From Corynebacterium sp. (GTDB lineage Bacteria > Actinomycetota > Actinomycetes > Mycobacteriales > Mycobacteriaceae): a stretch of DNA of 64,000 nt. The stretch is taken from contig NZ_JALAGU010000026.1 in NCBI RefSeq assembly GCF_022712275.1, positions 1 through 64,000 of the forward strand, in the 5' to 3' direction. Positions 34,149 through 44,200 of the stretch are shown one piece after another. How positions within the stretch are numbered: the first letter of the stretch is position 1; the number at the start of each line of letters is the position of its first letter. The notes beneath the pieces are model-generated. The model saw nothing but the letters and a program-made list of their open reading frames with translations. It had not been told where the DNA came from and searched no databases. The translations under genes and the position numbers were made by a program.

Positions 34149-35549
34149 ATGCCTGATTTCTCCCTCTCTGCCGGGGTGCTCACGGAACTCCGTGACGCCG
34201 CGGCGTCCGACCCTGCGCTGCGCGTCGCAACCAATGCCGTGACCTCGACAGACATTGACAGTGTCACCCTCAACCGGGCTGCGGTCACCGCCGTTGACCC
34301 GACGACCGAGGTGAAGCTCGATTCCCTGGGCGTCACCGACCAGAAGCAGTCCGGCCGCTGCTGGATGTTCGCCGGGCTCAATGTCTTCCGCCACCGCGTC
34401 GCCGAGAGCCTCAATGTCGAGGACTTCGAGTTCTCCGAAACCTACCTCCAGTTCTACGACAAGATCGAGAAGTCCAACCACGCGCTGCGACGCCTCGACG
34501 AACTCTTCCGTTCCGGCGTCACCGACCCCGACGACCGTCTGGTCAACAGCCTGCTGGCCCACGCCGCGGACGACGGCGGATGGTGGAACTACCTCGTCAA
34601 CCTCATCGGCAAGTACGGTGTCGTGCCCAAGGAGGCGATGGGCGAGACCTTCAATTCCGGCGACACCGGGCAGATGGACGCCCGGCTGCAGACCGTGCTG
34701 CGCGCCACCGCCTGGAAGATCCGGGACGCCGTCCTCGCCGCCGGAGACGCTGTCAGCGCCGGGACCACCGAGCCGATCATCGATGCCGGGCTGAAGGACG
34801 CCCACCGCGTCCTCGCCACCCACCTGGGCCTTCCCCCGGAGCGATTCGTGTGGCAGTACCGCGACAAAGACAAGGAGTTCCACCGCGAAGGAGAGTTCAC
34901 CCCGCTCGAGTTCCGGGACCGGGTGCTCTCCGAGGAGTTCACCGGCGGACTGGAGAACTACGTCTGCCTGGTCAACGACCCCCGCGAGGAGAACCCCTAC
35001 GGTACCGCGTACAGCGTCGCCGAGGAGACCAACATGTGGGGCACGGCGGACACCTCCTTCATCAATGCCGAGGTCAGCGAGCTCAAGCGCATCGCGAAGG
35101 CCAGCATCGACGCCGGCGAGCCGGTGTGGTTCGCCTGTGACGTCAACCGTCAGTTCGCTGCCGCCCTGGGCATCTGGTCCGCCGACCTCTACGAACGCGA
35201 CGCCCTCTACGGCACCACCACGGTCTCCGGACCCGGCACGACCAAGGCCGACCAGATGCGTTCCCGGGAATCCCTGCCGACCCACGGCATGGTGCTCACC
35301 GGCTACGACAACGAGGCCGGAACCTGGCGCGTCGAGAACTCCTGGGGCACGAAGAGTCACGGTGGGCACGCCAAGCTCGCCGGCGCCGGCTCGATGAAGG
35401 GCTACGGCACCATGAAGGACGCCTGGTTCGACGACAACGTCTTCCAGATCGCCGTCCACCGTCGACTGCTCGGGGGCGACTTCCCCGGCCTCGACGCCCT
35501 GGACCGTGGCGAGACCACTGTCCTGCCGATCTGGGATGCGATGGCCTGA
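34149..35549 (+). CDS. Aminopeptidase C / bleomycin hydrolase (C1B), copy 1
   Basis: 466-residue papain-fold cysteine aminopeptidase. The catalytic Cys71 is in TDQKQSGRCWMFAGLN, the His in LPTHGMVLTGYDNE and the Asn in WRVENSWGTKS. There is no signal peptide, so it works in the cytosol on peptides, probably as a self-compartmentalised hexamer as in the family. The next gene is a full-length paralogue six bases downstream (from its first in-frame ATG), the product of a tandem duplication. It appears to be translated from a leaderless mRNA. Confidence 0.93.
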   Translation: MPDFSLSAGVLTELRDAAASDPALRVATNAVTSTDIDSVTLNRAAVTAVDPTTEVKLDSLGVTDQKQSGRCWMFAGLNVFRHRVAESLNVEDFEFSETYLQFYDKIEKSNHALRRLDELFRSGVTDPDDRLVNSLLAHAADDGGWWNYLVNLIGKYGVVPKEAMGETFNSGDTGQMDARLQTVLRATAWKIRDAVLAAGDAVSAGTTEPIIDAGLKDAHRVLATHLGLPPERFVWQYRDKDKEFHREGEFTPLEFRDRVLSEEFTGGLENYVCLVNDPREENPYGTAYSVAEETNMWGTADTSFINAEVSELKRIAKASIDAGEPVWFACDVNRQFAAALGIWSADLYERDALYGTTTVSGPGTTKADQMRSRESLPTHGMVLTGYDNEAGTWRVENSWGTKSHGGHAKLAGAGSMKGYGTMKDAWFDDNVFQIAVHRRLLGGDFPGLDALDRGETTVLPIWDAMA

Positions 35550-35555
35550 GTGGTG

Positions 35556-36929
35556 ATGAGTGAGAAGAGTGAGAAGATGAACGGAATCAACACAGACACC
35601 CTCGCCGGATTCGCCGCGGACCTGGCGTCCGACGCGTCCTGGAGGGTCGCCCGTAATGCCGCGACGGCCGCGGACGTGCAGAAACTGACCCTCGACCGGG
35701 AGATCCTGGCGTCCGCCGACCACTCCATGTCGGTGAAGCTGGACCAGTGGACCGTCGCCGACCAGCAGCGCTCCGGTCGGTGCTGGCTGTTCGCCGGACT
35801 GAACTCCGTGCGCGGCGACGCCATGGACGAGACCGGCATCAAGGACCTCGAGTACTCGCAGTCCTGGCTGCACTACTGGGACAAACTGGAGAAAGCGAAC
35901 TACCTGCTCACCGCGATGGTCGAGCTCGCTGACCGACCGCTCGACGACCGGACTGTCCAGCACCTGCTGGACCACCCGGCCGAGGACGGCGGGCAGTGGA
36001 ACATGTTCGTCGCGCTGGTCGAGAAGTACGGCATCGTCCCGAAGTACGCCATGCCGGAGACCTGGTCGTCCTCGCACACCGCGAAGATGAACCGCGACAT
36101 CTCCACCGCCACCCGCACCGGCGCGCTGCGGATCCGCGCCGAGATCGCCGAGGGTGGTGACGGGGCGACCGCTCACCGCGCCGCGCTCGGTGAGGTCCAC
36201 CGGATCCTCACCGCCCACCTGGGCGTCCCGCCGGAGGAGTTCGTCTGGCAGTACCGCGACAAGAACGACGAGTTCCACCGCGAGGGCACGCTCACCCCGC
36301 TGGAGTTCGCGGCGAAGTACGTGCCCGCCGACCTCGGCGAGTACGTCTGCCTGGTCAACGACCCGCGCGACTCCTCCCCCTACGGCGAGAAATTCACCGT
36401 CGAGTACCTCGGCAATGTCGTCGGCGCCGCCCCGGTCACCTATCTCAACGCCCCGTCCTCCGTCCTCAAGGACGCCGCGGTCGCCGCGCTCCAGGAAGGA
36501 CGCCCCGTCTGGTTCGGCTGTGACACCGTCGCCCAGTCCGACCGCGACAAGGGCGTCTGGGACGCACACCTTCACGACTACACCGGCTTCTACCAGGTGG
36601 AACTCGGTGTGGAGGCGCTCGACAAGCAGGCCCGCGTCCTCACCGGCGAATCACTGATGACCCACGCCATGGTCATCACCGGCGTGGACCTCGACGAATC
36701 CGGTACCCCGGTCAAGTGGCGTGTGGAGAACTCCTGGGGTTCCAAGAACGCCGACAAGGGCTTCTGGACGATGAACGACACTCCGGGCAGCTCATGGTTC
36801 GACGAGTACGTCTTCGTCATCGCCGTCCACCCCGACCGGCTGCCGCAGGAGTACCGGGACGCCTGGGCCTCCGACGCCACCCCGCATGTGCTGCCCGCAT
36901 GGGACCCGATGGGGGCGCTGGCCGACTAG
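35556..36929 (+). CDS. Aminopeptidase C / bleomycin hydrolase (C1B), copy 2
   Basis: 457-residue paralogue of the preceding gene. Catalytic Cys76 is in ADQQRSGRCWLFAGLN, the His in LMTHAMVITGVDLD and the Asn in WRVENSWGSKN. The strongly shared block FVWQYRDKNDEFHREG shows common origin, while the loops around the active site and the C-terminus (HVLPAWDPMGALAD) differ, so substrate range may have diverged. The start is uncertain: the ATG at 35556 has no clear ribosome site, and ATG 35577, preceded by GAGAAG, would remove seven residues. It is co-transcribed with copy 1. Confidence 0.92.
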   Translation: MSEKSEKMNGINTDTLAGFAADLASDASWRVARNAATAADVQKLTLDREILASADHSMSVKLDQWTVADQQRSGRCWLFAGLNSVRGDAMDETGIKDLEYSQSWLHYWDKLEKANYLLTAMVELADRPLDDRTVQHLLDHPAEDGGQWNMFVALVEKYGIVPKYAMPETWSSSHTAKMNRDISTATRTGALRIRAEIAEGGDGATAHRAALGEVHRILTAHLGVPPEEFVWQYRDKNDEFHREGTLTPLEFAAKYVPADLGEYVCLVNDPRDSSPYGEKFTVEYLGNVVGAAPVTYLNAPSSVLKDAAVAALQEGRPVWFGCDTVAQSDRDKGVWDAHLHDYTGFYQVELGVEALDKQARVLTGESLMTHAMVITGVDLDESGTPVKWRVENSWGSKNADKGFWTMNDTPGSSWFDEYVFVIAVHPDRLPQEYRDAWASDATPHVLPAWDPMGALAD

Positions 36930-36947
36930 CTGTTTCCAGCGCTCCGG

Positions 36948-38042
36948 CTAGCGCGCGGCGAGCCGGTGCGAGCTGACGAACGCCCAGACCTCGGTCGTGG
37001 CGTCCAGCGAGTAACTCGTCGCCTCCGCGGTGTCACTGGCAGCGGTCCCCTCTGCACCGCCGGAGGTGCCCGTCGAGTCACCTGGCCAGGTATGTCCACC
37101 GTCGCCGACCCGGAGGTGGACCACGTCGCGTCCGCTCCGGCACATCGGCCACTGCACCCGGCGCACGTCACCGGCCAGGGCCGTGGACACCGGGTCCGGG
37201 GAACAGCCGTTGCGCGCAGCGACCGCCTCCGCCCGCTCACGGGCCGGCTGGTAGGTCGTGCCGTGCCGGCTTCCTCCCGCGTACCCGATGGTCTCGTCCT
37301 GCACCCCGTGGATGTCCAGGAAAGAGGTCGCCGGATTCTCACAGTTGCCGCCGGTGCCCGGGTAGTAGGCGCCGGAGACCGAGGCCGTCGCCGCGAAGAT
37401 CTCGGGGGCACGGCACGCCAGCTTCGCCGCGAACCCGCCGCCGTTGGACATGCCCGTGGCGTAGATCCGCGAGGCGTCCACGTTGTAGGTGCTGTTCACC
37501 GCGGCGAGCATGTCCTTGGTGAAGCCGAGATCCTCACCGTCGGAGGTCTTCGCGTAGGGCGCGCCCTCCCAGGCATCCCCCACGCCCTGCATGTAGACGA
37601 CGATCGCCGGCAACTTGTCCAGTGCGGCGAACTTCTGCATGTCGGCCGCGGTCTGGTTGTAGCCCGGGTAGGCGAAGAGCACCGGGGTCGGCGTGTTCGG
37701 GTAGTAGTCCTTCGGTACCGAGAGGATCGCGGTGCGGTCCCTGTCACCACTGTGCAGCGTGATCGTCGTGGAGTCGCCGGGGGCGGGGCCGTCGAGCTTC
37801 TTCCCCTCACCGATCGGTGCTTCTGCGGCACCGGTCGTCGTATTGTCCGAGCCGGTGATGGCGGCGGACTCGGCGATCCGCTGGTTCCGGTAGGAGTCCA
37901 GCACTTCCGGGGCCTCCCCGACCGCCGACTGCGAGGAGACGACGGCCACCCCCGCCGTGAGGGCGAGCGCGAGGACGCCCCCGGAGATCCGGAGGCGACG
38001 GTTGCGGAGTCCTGGGCAGGAAGGGCGGTGAGTGGGGTACAC
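36948..38042 (-). CDS. Secreted polyhydroxybutyrate depolymerase/esterase-like protein (LpqC-like)
   Basis: 364-residue alpha/beta-hydrolase. A long basic N-terminus and signal peptide (about residues 1-40) precede the catalytic domain: YATGMSNGGGFAAKLAC carries the nucleophile Ser, FLDIHGVQDETIGYAGG the Asp and GDGGHTWPGD the His, the pattern of the feruloyl-esterase/PHB-depolymerase group. Three or more cysteines suggest disulfides. No lipobox is seen, unlike mycobacterial LpqC. Its GTG start lies 115 bases from the divergent lipase gene; its 3' end nearly abuts pepC copy 2. Substrate is not determined. Confidence 0.82.
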   Translation of the reverse strand: MYPTHRPSCPGLRNRRLRISGGVLALALTAGVAVVSSQSAVGEAPEVLDSYRNQRIAESAAITGSDNTTTGAAEAPIGEGKKLDGPAPGDSTTITLHSGDRDRTAILSVPKDYYPNTPTPVLFAYPGYNQTAADMQKFAALDKLPAIVVYMQGVGDAWEGAPYAKTSDGEDLGFTKDMLAAVNSTYNVDASRIYATGMSNGGGFAAKLACRAPEIFAATASVSGAYYPGTGGNCENPATSFLDIHGVQDETIGYAGGSRHGTTYQPARERAEAVAARNGCSPDPVSTALAGDVRRVQWPMCRSGRDVVHLRVGDGGHTWPGDSTGTSGGAEGTAASDTAEATSYSLDATTEVWAFVSSHRLAAR

Positions 38043-38156
38043 CCCACCGTTCTATCGACTCACCGGTGCCAGGTCAACGTGCCACGCTCAGACCTGGTGA
38101 GAGCATTCTGTTCATTATGCGGACATTGTGATTTCGAACACTATATTATTCCTCTC

Positions 38157-39509
38157 ATGAGCATCTTCCGCCGGTCCTCCGCCGCTGTCCTCTCCGCCAC
38201 CGCCGTCACCGCCCTCGCCCTCGGCACCGTCGCCGCCGCAGGTGGCGCCGTCGCCGCCCCGGGCGTCCCACCGTCGATGGTGGACGCCGACCCGTCCATC
38301 GCGCAGCCCGCGTCCGACTCCTTCTACACTCCACCCTCCGAGATCCCCGATACCCCGGGGTCGCTGATCCGCTCGCAGTTCGCCCCGCAGCTGCTCGACG
38401 CTTTCGACGTGGGGGACGCCCCGGGTCGGGCCGACAAGATCCTGTACACCTCCACCACCCAGGACGGTGAGAAGGTCGCCACCAGTGGTGTGGTCCTGGA
38501 ACCCACCGGACAGTGGACCGGTAAGGGTCCGACCCCCACCATCGTCTTCGCCCCGGGCACCCGCGGTGCCGGCGACGACTGTGCCCCCTCCCGTGCAGGT
38601 GCCCAGTTCGCCGGGGTCAACCTGTCCAACGCCGCGGTGAACCTCAACTACGAGTACCCCTTCTACGCCGCCGCCTCCGCCATGGGCTACCGCGTCATCG
38701 TCGCCGACCTCATCGGCCTCGGTACCCCGGGCCAGCACACCTACGTCAACCACACTGAGGAGGGCCACGCCGTCCTCGACGCCGCGCGCGCCGGCCTCGC
38801 CCACTCCGGTGCTCCCGCCGACTCCCCGGTCGCCTTCTACGGCTACTCCCAGGGTGGTGGTGCTGCCGCCGGTGCCGCCGAGCACGCGGCGTCCTACGCT
38901 CCGGAGCTGAACGTCAAGGGCACCTTCGCCGGTGCCCCGCCGGCCGACCTCGAGTCCGTCGCCGGTGCTATCGACCAGCACGCGATCACCGGTGTACTCG
39001 GCTACGCACTCAACGGCGCCATGGCCCGTCACCCGGAGCTCGCCCCCCTGCAGGATGAGTACTTCAATGCGGAGGGCAAGCGTTTCATGGCCTCCACCGC
39101 AGACGAGTGCATCGGAAACTCGGTCTTCAACTGGGCACTGCGAGACACCCGCACCCTGACCAAGGACGGCCGTTCCTTCGCCGAGATCGTCCGTGACGAT
39201 GAGCGGCTGCGCTCTGTGCTTCTCGACGACAACTACAAGCTGGGCTCGCGGGAGCTGAACGCCCCGATGCTCATGGTCAACGGCCGCAACGACGACACCA
39301 TCCCCTGGTCCCAGGCCCGCGACACCGCCGCCGACTACTGCTCCTCCGGTGGCACCGTGAAGTTCACGACCGACGAGACCCCGTCGATCCTGCCGAAGTT
39401 CGTCATCAACCACGCGGTGCCGATGATCACCCAGGTCGGCACCGGTTTCCAGTACATCAACGACCGCTTCAACGACGTCCCGGCACCGAACAACTGCGGC
39501 CAGTTCTAG
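38157..39509 (+). CDS. Secreted lipase (secretory lipase / LIP family)
   Basis: 450 residues with a Sec signal peptide (cleavage near AVAAPG, about residue 34). The alpha/beta-hydrolase core has FYGYSQGGGAAAGAAEHA with the nucleophile Ser, MVNGRNDDTIPW with the Asp, and FVINHAVPMITQ with the likely His. PTIVFAPGTRGAGDDCAPSR is the oxyanion region and is typical of the family. It probably degrades acylglycerols outside the cell. The upstream 40 bases are very AT-rich: TATATT at 38142-38147 is 9 bases before the ATG, so the mRNA may be leaderless or nearly so. It is divergent from the esterase gene at 36948. Confidence 0.86.
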   Translation: MSIFRRSSAAVLSATAVTALALGTVAAAGGAVAAPGVPPSMVDADPSIAQPASDSFYTPPSEIPDTPGSLIRSQFAPQLLDAFDVGDAPGRADKILYTSTTQDGEKVATSGVVLEPTGQWTGKGPTPTIVFAPGTRGAGDDCAPSRAGAQFAGVNLSNAAVNLNYEYPFYAAASAMGYRVIVADLIGLGTPGQHTYVNHTEEGHAVLDAARAGLAHSGAPADSPVAFYGYSQGGGAAAGAAEHAASYAPELNVKGTFAGAPPADLESVAGAIDQHAITGVLGYALNGAMARHPELAPLQDEYFNAEGKRFMASTADECIGNSVFNWALRDTRTLTKDGRSFAEIVRDDERLRSVLLDDNYKLGSRELNAPMLMVNGRNDDTIPWSQARDTAADYCSSGGTVKFTTDETPSILPKFVINHAVPMITQVGTGFQYINDRFNDVPAPNNCGQF

Positions 39510-39996
39510 GAGTTGGTCCCCGTTCCACAGTGGCTTCAGGCAGTGGATCAGGGTCAGCACCGGCGGCGTCACCTGCAGGTCCCGGAACTCCGGGGTCGAT
39601 GCGGTAGGTGGGGATCTGCCCGAGCGCGCGTGCTTTCCGGCGTCGGGTGATCTCCGACGAGGACGCGGCGACCGTACTGACTCCACCGGCCAGTACCGAG
39701 GTATCCGCGTCGTCGACGAAGTACTCCAGCCCCCGCTGCGCCACCGCCGTCCACCCCGACACCACCCAGTGCGGATGCTGCACATGGCACAGCCTCGCCC
39801 TGGTCAGCGCGTCCGACTCATTCGCCGGACCACATGGGTGCGACTGCGCGCCGAGTGAGACGAGTGTGGCGTCCCGCAGATTCTGCTTCGGCACCCACAG
39901 GCCGTTGACCTGCCCCATGTGTCTCTGCCACCGATTCGGAGGTCGCCTTCCGCCCGACCTCCTCGAGCCGTACCGGTCGCGGTCACTGCACCACAT
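39510..39996 (-). pseudogene. Frameshifted, truncated remnant of a DUF559/AbiEi-like corynebacterial protein
   Basis: On the minus strand one frame reads MGQVNGLWVPKQNLRDATLV through to RRKARALGQIPTYRID; then, around position 39590, the sense moves to another frame that reads PEFRDLQVTPPVLTLIHCLK and PLWNGDQ before running into the lipase 3' end. Together this resembles the N-terminal part of corynebacterial proteins with a promoter-binding-like head followed by a DUF559 endonuclease-like domain, but the domain itself is absent. The family assignment is by pattern memory and moderate; decay is clear from the frame change and lost tail. Confidence 0.5.
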
Positions 39997-40135
39997 GCAG
40001 CGGGGCGAGGTGCTCCAGGCCGGTCCGCCTGTCCAGTTCCGTCCCCTGGTACCCCATGGTTCCGCTGCTCCCCGTTCTCCTATTTCTTCCCCGAAATGCT
40101 TTCCCTGTCGATCACTGTACGGTACGGTCGTGAAC

Positions 40136-41110
40136 ATGACCGGGGGAATAAGCAACGGGGATTTGTCGGGAAATGTGTCGGATGCGCTGGGTTCGCAGGC
40201 GCTCTTGGGAGCGGTGGACGCTTCGCCGCCGGACGGTTGGCGGCGTGTGCTGCACCGCCTGTCACGTGGCCGGGTGAATCCGGGTGAGTCGCAACGTCAG
40301 ATCGAGGCGCGCGAACTCCGGGAGAGGATAAGGACGCCACTGCGCGGCGACTACCGGATCGCCGTGATGAGCCTCAAAGGTGGTGTCGGCAAGACGACGA
40401 CCACGGTGGCGCTCGGCGGGATCTTCGCCTCCACCCGCGGTGACCGGGTCGTGGCGGTGGACGCCAACCCGGACCTGGGGACGTTGGCCCGACGGGTCGT
40501 GGACACGGACGGTGCGCCGACGGTCCGGGATCTGCTCGCAGTTCCGGACGCCTCGCGGTACCCGCAGGTGAAGGCGTGCATGAGCCAGGCGTCGAGCAGG
40601 TTGGAGGTCATCGGTTCCGACCGGGACCCGGCCGTGTCGGAGGCCTTCAGTGAGGATGACTACCGGCGCACCGTCGACATCCTCCAACACCACTACAACA
40701 TCATTCTCACTGACTGCGGTACCGGCCTGATGCATTCGGCGATGACCGGGGTGCTGGATCTGGCGCACACGCTGGTACTGGTGACGTCGCCGGCGCTCGA
40801 CGGAGCGCAGTCCGCCGAGGCGACGCTCGACTGGCTGGAGGCGCACGGCCACGGGACGCTGGCCGCCAATGCTGTCGTCGTGGTCTCCGGGGCGCATCCG
40901 GGGCAGGCGTCGGTGGATCCGGGGGTGCTGGCCACACACTTCGAGTCGCGCACCCGGGCGGTGTGCACGGTGCCCTTCGACCGGCACCTGTCCGAGGGCG
41001 CGGTCGTGGACCTGGATCGGCTGCAGCCGGCGACCACGGCGGCGTTCCGGGAGCTGGCGGCGGTTGTCGCGGAAGACTTCGCGTCCTGGCACCGGCACGC
41101 AGCAGTGTGA
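40136..41110 (+). CDS. MinD/ParA-like P-loop ATPase
   Basis: 324 residues. About 75 N-terminal residues are polar and basic; then MSLKGGVGKTTTTVALGGIF supplies the deviant Walker A with the signature lysine. VVAVDANPDLGTLARR and ILTDCGTGLMHSAM are further ATP-site segments. The overall form is like the ATPase domain of ESX-associated EspI-type proteins or of flagellar/pilus CpaE relatives, but no secretion or partition genes lie next to it here. Its function in localisation or secretion is therefore open. The ATG at 40136 has no strong ribosome site; two TACGGT boxes lie just upstream. Confidence 0.78.
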   Translation: MTGGISNGDLSGNVSDALGSQALLGAVDASPPDGWRRVLHRLSRGRVNPGESQRQIEARELRERIRTPLRGDYRIAVMSLKGGVGKTTTTVALGGIFASTRGDRVVAVDANPDLGTLARRVVDTDGAPTVRDLLAVPDASRYPQVKACMSQASSRLEVIGSDRDPAVSEAFSEDDYRRTVDILQHHYNIILTDCGTGLMHSAMTGVLDLAHTLVLVTSPALDGAQSAEATLDWLEAHGHGTLAANAVVVVSGAHPGQASVDPGVLATHFESRTRAVCTVPFDRHLSEGAVVDLDRLQPATTAAFRELAAVVAEDFASWHRHAAV

Positions 41111-41213
41111 CCGGCTGGACTCACGTAGTCACGTATGCAGTCAGAGCGCAGTCAGGGAAAGTGTTACCAGTTCCGGCTGGTGACACCTTTCTGATCCGAT
41201 GACGGAGCCCACG

Positions 41214-44200
41214 TCACCGGAAGTCGCGGGAGCGGCCGGCGAGGGCCTGGGCCTCCCCCGCCTCCAGCACCTCGAGGCGGTCGGCCCGCACCGTCGCCGC
41301 GCCGTTGCCGTTCTCCACGATCCCGCGCACCATGAGCATCCGCGCACCCGAGGCCACCTCACGCTGCGAGCGCCACAGTCCCGGCGACACCATCACATTG
41401 ACCAGCCCGGTCTCGTCCTCCATGCCGAGGAAAGTCACCCCACCTGCGGTCATCGGCCGTTGCCGGTGCGTCACCACTCCGGCGACGAGGATGCGGCGTC
41501 CGTCCTCCACCGACAGCAGCGAGGACGCCGGCACCACAGGGAACGGCCCCGGCCAGGCGTCCAGCCGCTCCCGGAGCAGCCGCACCGGATGCCCGTCGGT
41601 GGTGACCCCCGTCGCGGCGATATCGGCCGCGGCCAGCTCGAAGGCACTCATCCCCGGCAGCGCCGGGGTCGACGCCACGGACGTCCCCGGCAGCATCCCG
41701 GGCCGTTCCGTCGCAGCCTGGCCCGCGGCCCACACCGCCTGACGCCGTGTCAGCCCGAGGGAGTCGCAGGCTCCGGCGCGTGCCAGTGCCACGACCCGGT
41801 CCACGCCCAGCCCGGCCTCACGCGACAGGTCAGCGACCGTCTGGAACTCACCGACCCGGTCACGGGCCTCCACCAGGTCAGACGCCGCCTCGTCCCCGAG
41901 TCCACGCACGGATGCCAGCCCGGGGCGGATCGCCCACACCGCAGCGTCGCTCCCGGCGTCCTCCACCTTCTCGACACCGGCCTCCACACCGGAGACGTTG
42001 ACGTCCACCGGTAGAACGGGGACGCCGTGGCGCCGGGCGTCCGAGATCAGCGACTGCGGTGAATAGAAGCCCATGGGTTGGGCGCGCAGCAGCGCCACGC
42101 AGAACTCCGCGGGGTGGTGGCACTTGAACCAGGCGGAGAAGTAGACCAGCGAGGCGAAGGACTGTGCGTGGGACTCCGGGAAACCGTAGGACGCGAAGGC
42201 GATGATCTTGTCCCACAGCCGCTCCGCCACCTCCCCGACCAGGCCGTTGAGCTCGGCACAGCCGGCGAGGAACCGGGAACGCATCCGCTCCATCTTCTCC
42301 GGTGAGCGCTTCGAGCCCATGGCGCGGCGCAGCGTATCCGCCTCAGCCGGGCTGAACCCGGCGGCGACGACGGCGAGCTGCATGAGCTGTTCCTGGAACA
42401 GCGGGATGCCCAGGGTGCGCTTCAGCACCGGTTCCAGGCAGGGATGGTCGTAGGTGACCTCCTCCTCGCCGTTGCGTCGCCGGATGTAGGGGTGCACCGA
42501 GCCGCCCTGGATCGGGCCGGGCCGGATGAGCGACACCTCCACCACCAGGTCGTAGAAGGTCCGGGGTTTCAGCCGCGGCAGGGTCGCGAGCTGGGCACGG
42601 GACTCGACCTGGAACACGCCCACCGCGTCCGCCCGCGAGAGCATGGCGTAGACCTCCGGGTCGGTCGGGGTGAGCTGCCACAGTTCGATGCGTTCCCCCG
42701 TCGTCTCCTCGACAAGGTCCACACAGTGGTGCAGCGCCTCGAGCATGCCGAGGCCGAGCAGGTCGAACTTCACCAGGCCGACGGCGGCACAGTCGTCCTT
42801 GTCCCACTGCACCACCGAACGGTCGGTCTTGCGCGCCCATTCCACCGGCACGACGTCAGCCACCGGTCGATCGCAGATGACCATGCCGCCGGAGTGGATC
42901 CCGAGGTGGCGGGGCTGGTCGACGAGCTGGGACGCCAGGTCGGTGACCACCTCGGGCGGGTCCTCCACCTTGCGCGACCAGGCGTCCACCCGTCCGGGGT
43001 CGTGGCCCAGCGCCCGGGCGGCGTCCCGCAACGCACCTTTGCGCCGGTAGGTGATGACATTGGCGACCTGGGCGGCGTTGTCGCGACCGTACTGACGGTA
43101 GACGTACTGGATGGCCTCCTCGCGGCGGGTCGATTCGATGTCGAGGTCGATGTCCGGCGGGCCGTCCCGCTCCGGGGAGAGGAACCGTTCGAACAGAAGG
43201 TCGGCGGCGACGGCGTCCACGTTGGTGATCCCGAGGGCGAAGCAGACCGCGGAGTTCGCCGCCGAGCCGCGGCCCTGGCAGAAGATGTCGGAGCGTCGGC
43301 AGAAGTCGACGATGCCGTGGACGATGAGGAAGTAGCCGGGGAAGCCGAGGCCCTCGATGACCTCCAGTTCGTGGTCGATGACCTCCCATGCGCGGGGATT
43401 GGCGGCCCGGCTGCCGTAGCGTTCCTCCCCTCCCCGGCGGGTGAGCTCGACCAGCCAGCCCATGTCGGTGTATCCCTCGGGCACGTCGGCGTGCGGCAGT
43501 TCCGGGGCGACGAGGTTGAGGGTGAAGGTGCACTCGGCGGCCACCTCCACACTGGTCGCCACGGCCTCTCGCAGCCAGTCGCAGTCTCCGGCCATCGCCA
43601 GCATCTCCTCGCCGGAGTGCAGCCAGGAGCCGCCGAGCGGGTGGGTCACAGGTGCCGCGTCATGGACGTCGAGGCGGTCGTGCAGCGCAGCCTTCGCCCC
43701 GGCCAGCCGGGAGGACGCCGGGGTCGGGCAGGTGGCAGCGGTCGACACGATCTCGCGCAGGCCGTGGGAGACGGCGAGGTCGTGGAGGGCGGCGTTGCGG
43801 TCGGCGTCCGCCGGACTCATGGTGAGCTGCAGTTCAATGACGCAGTGTGCGGTCCCGAAGGAGTCGATGATGCGGGACGCCGCGTCCCGGTTCCGGTGGT
43901 CGATGAGGACGAGCCAGTGGCCGTCTGCCTGCGCGGCGAGGACCGGCAGGTCAGGGTAGGTCAGTGTCTCCTTGTCGCGGTGGCCGCCGGTGCCGAGGTG
44001 GGCGTCGGTGAGGACGTGGGACAGTCGCCGGTAGCCTTCCTGGCCACGGCACAGGACGGTGAGCGGTGCAGTGTCGATGTTGTCCCCGGTGCCGTCGAGA
44101 CTGAGCTCGGCACCGAAGACGGTGGCCAACCCCTGTTCAGCGGCGGCGGTGGCGAAGCGGGCGGCACCGTAGAAGCCGTCCCGGTCTACGAGGGCCAGGG

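Noticed and set aside
34098..36575. N-terminal 826-codon extension of the ATP-grasp gene
   Set aside because: The extension is antisense to both pepC genes; the family start and the divergent promoter place the real start at 34097.
40136..41110. MinD/ParA-like ATPase as a chromosome partition gene
   Set aside because: No parB or parS-like repeats lie nearby, and the N-terminal extension does not fit ParA.
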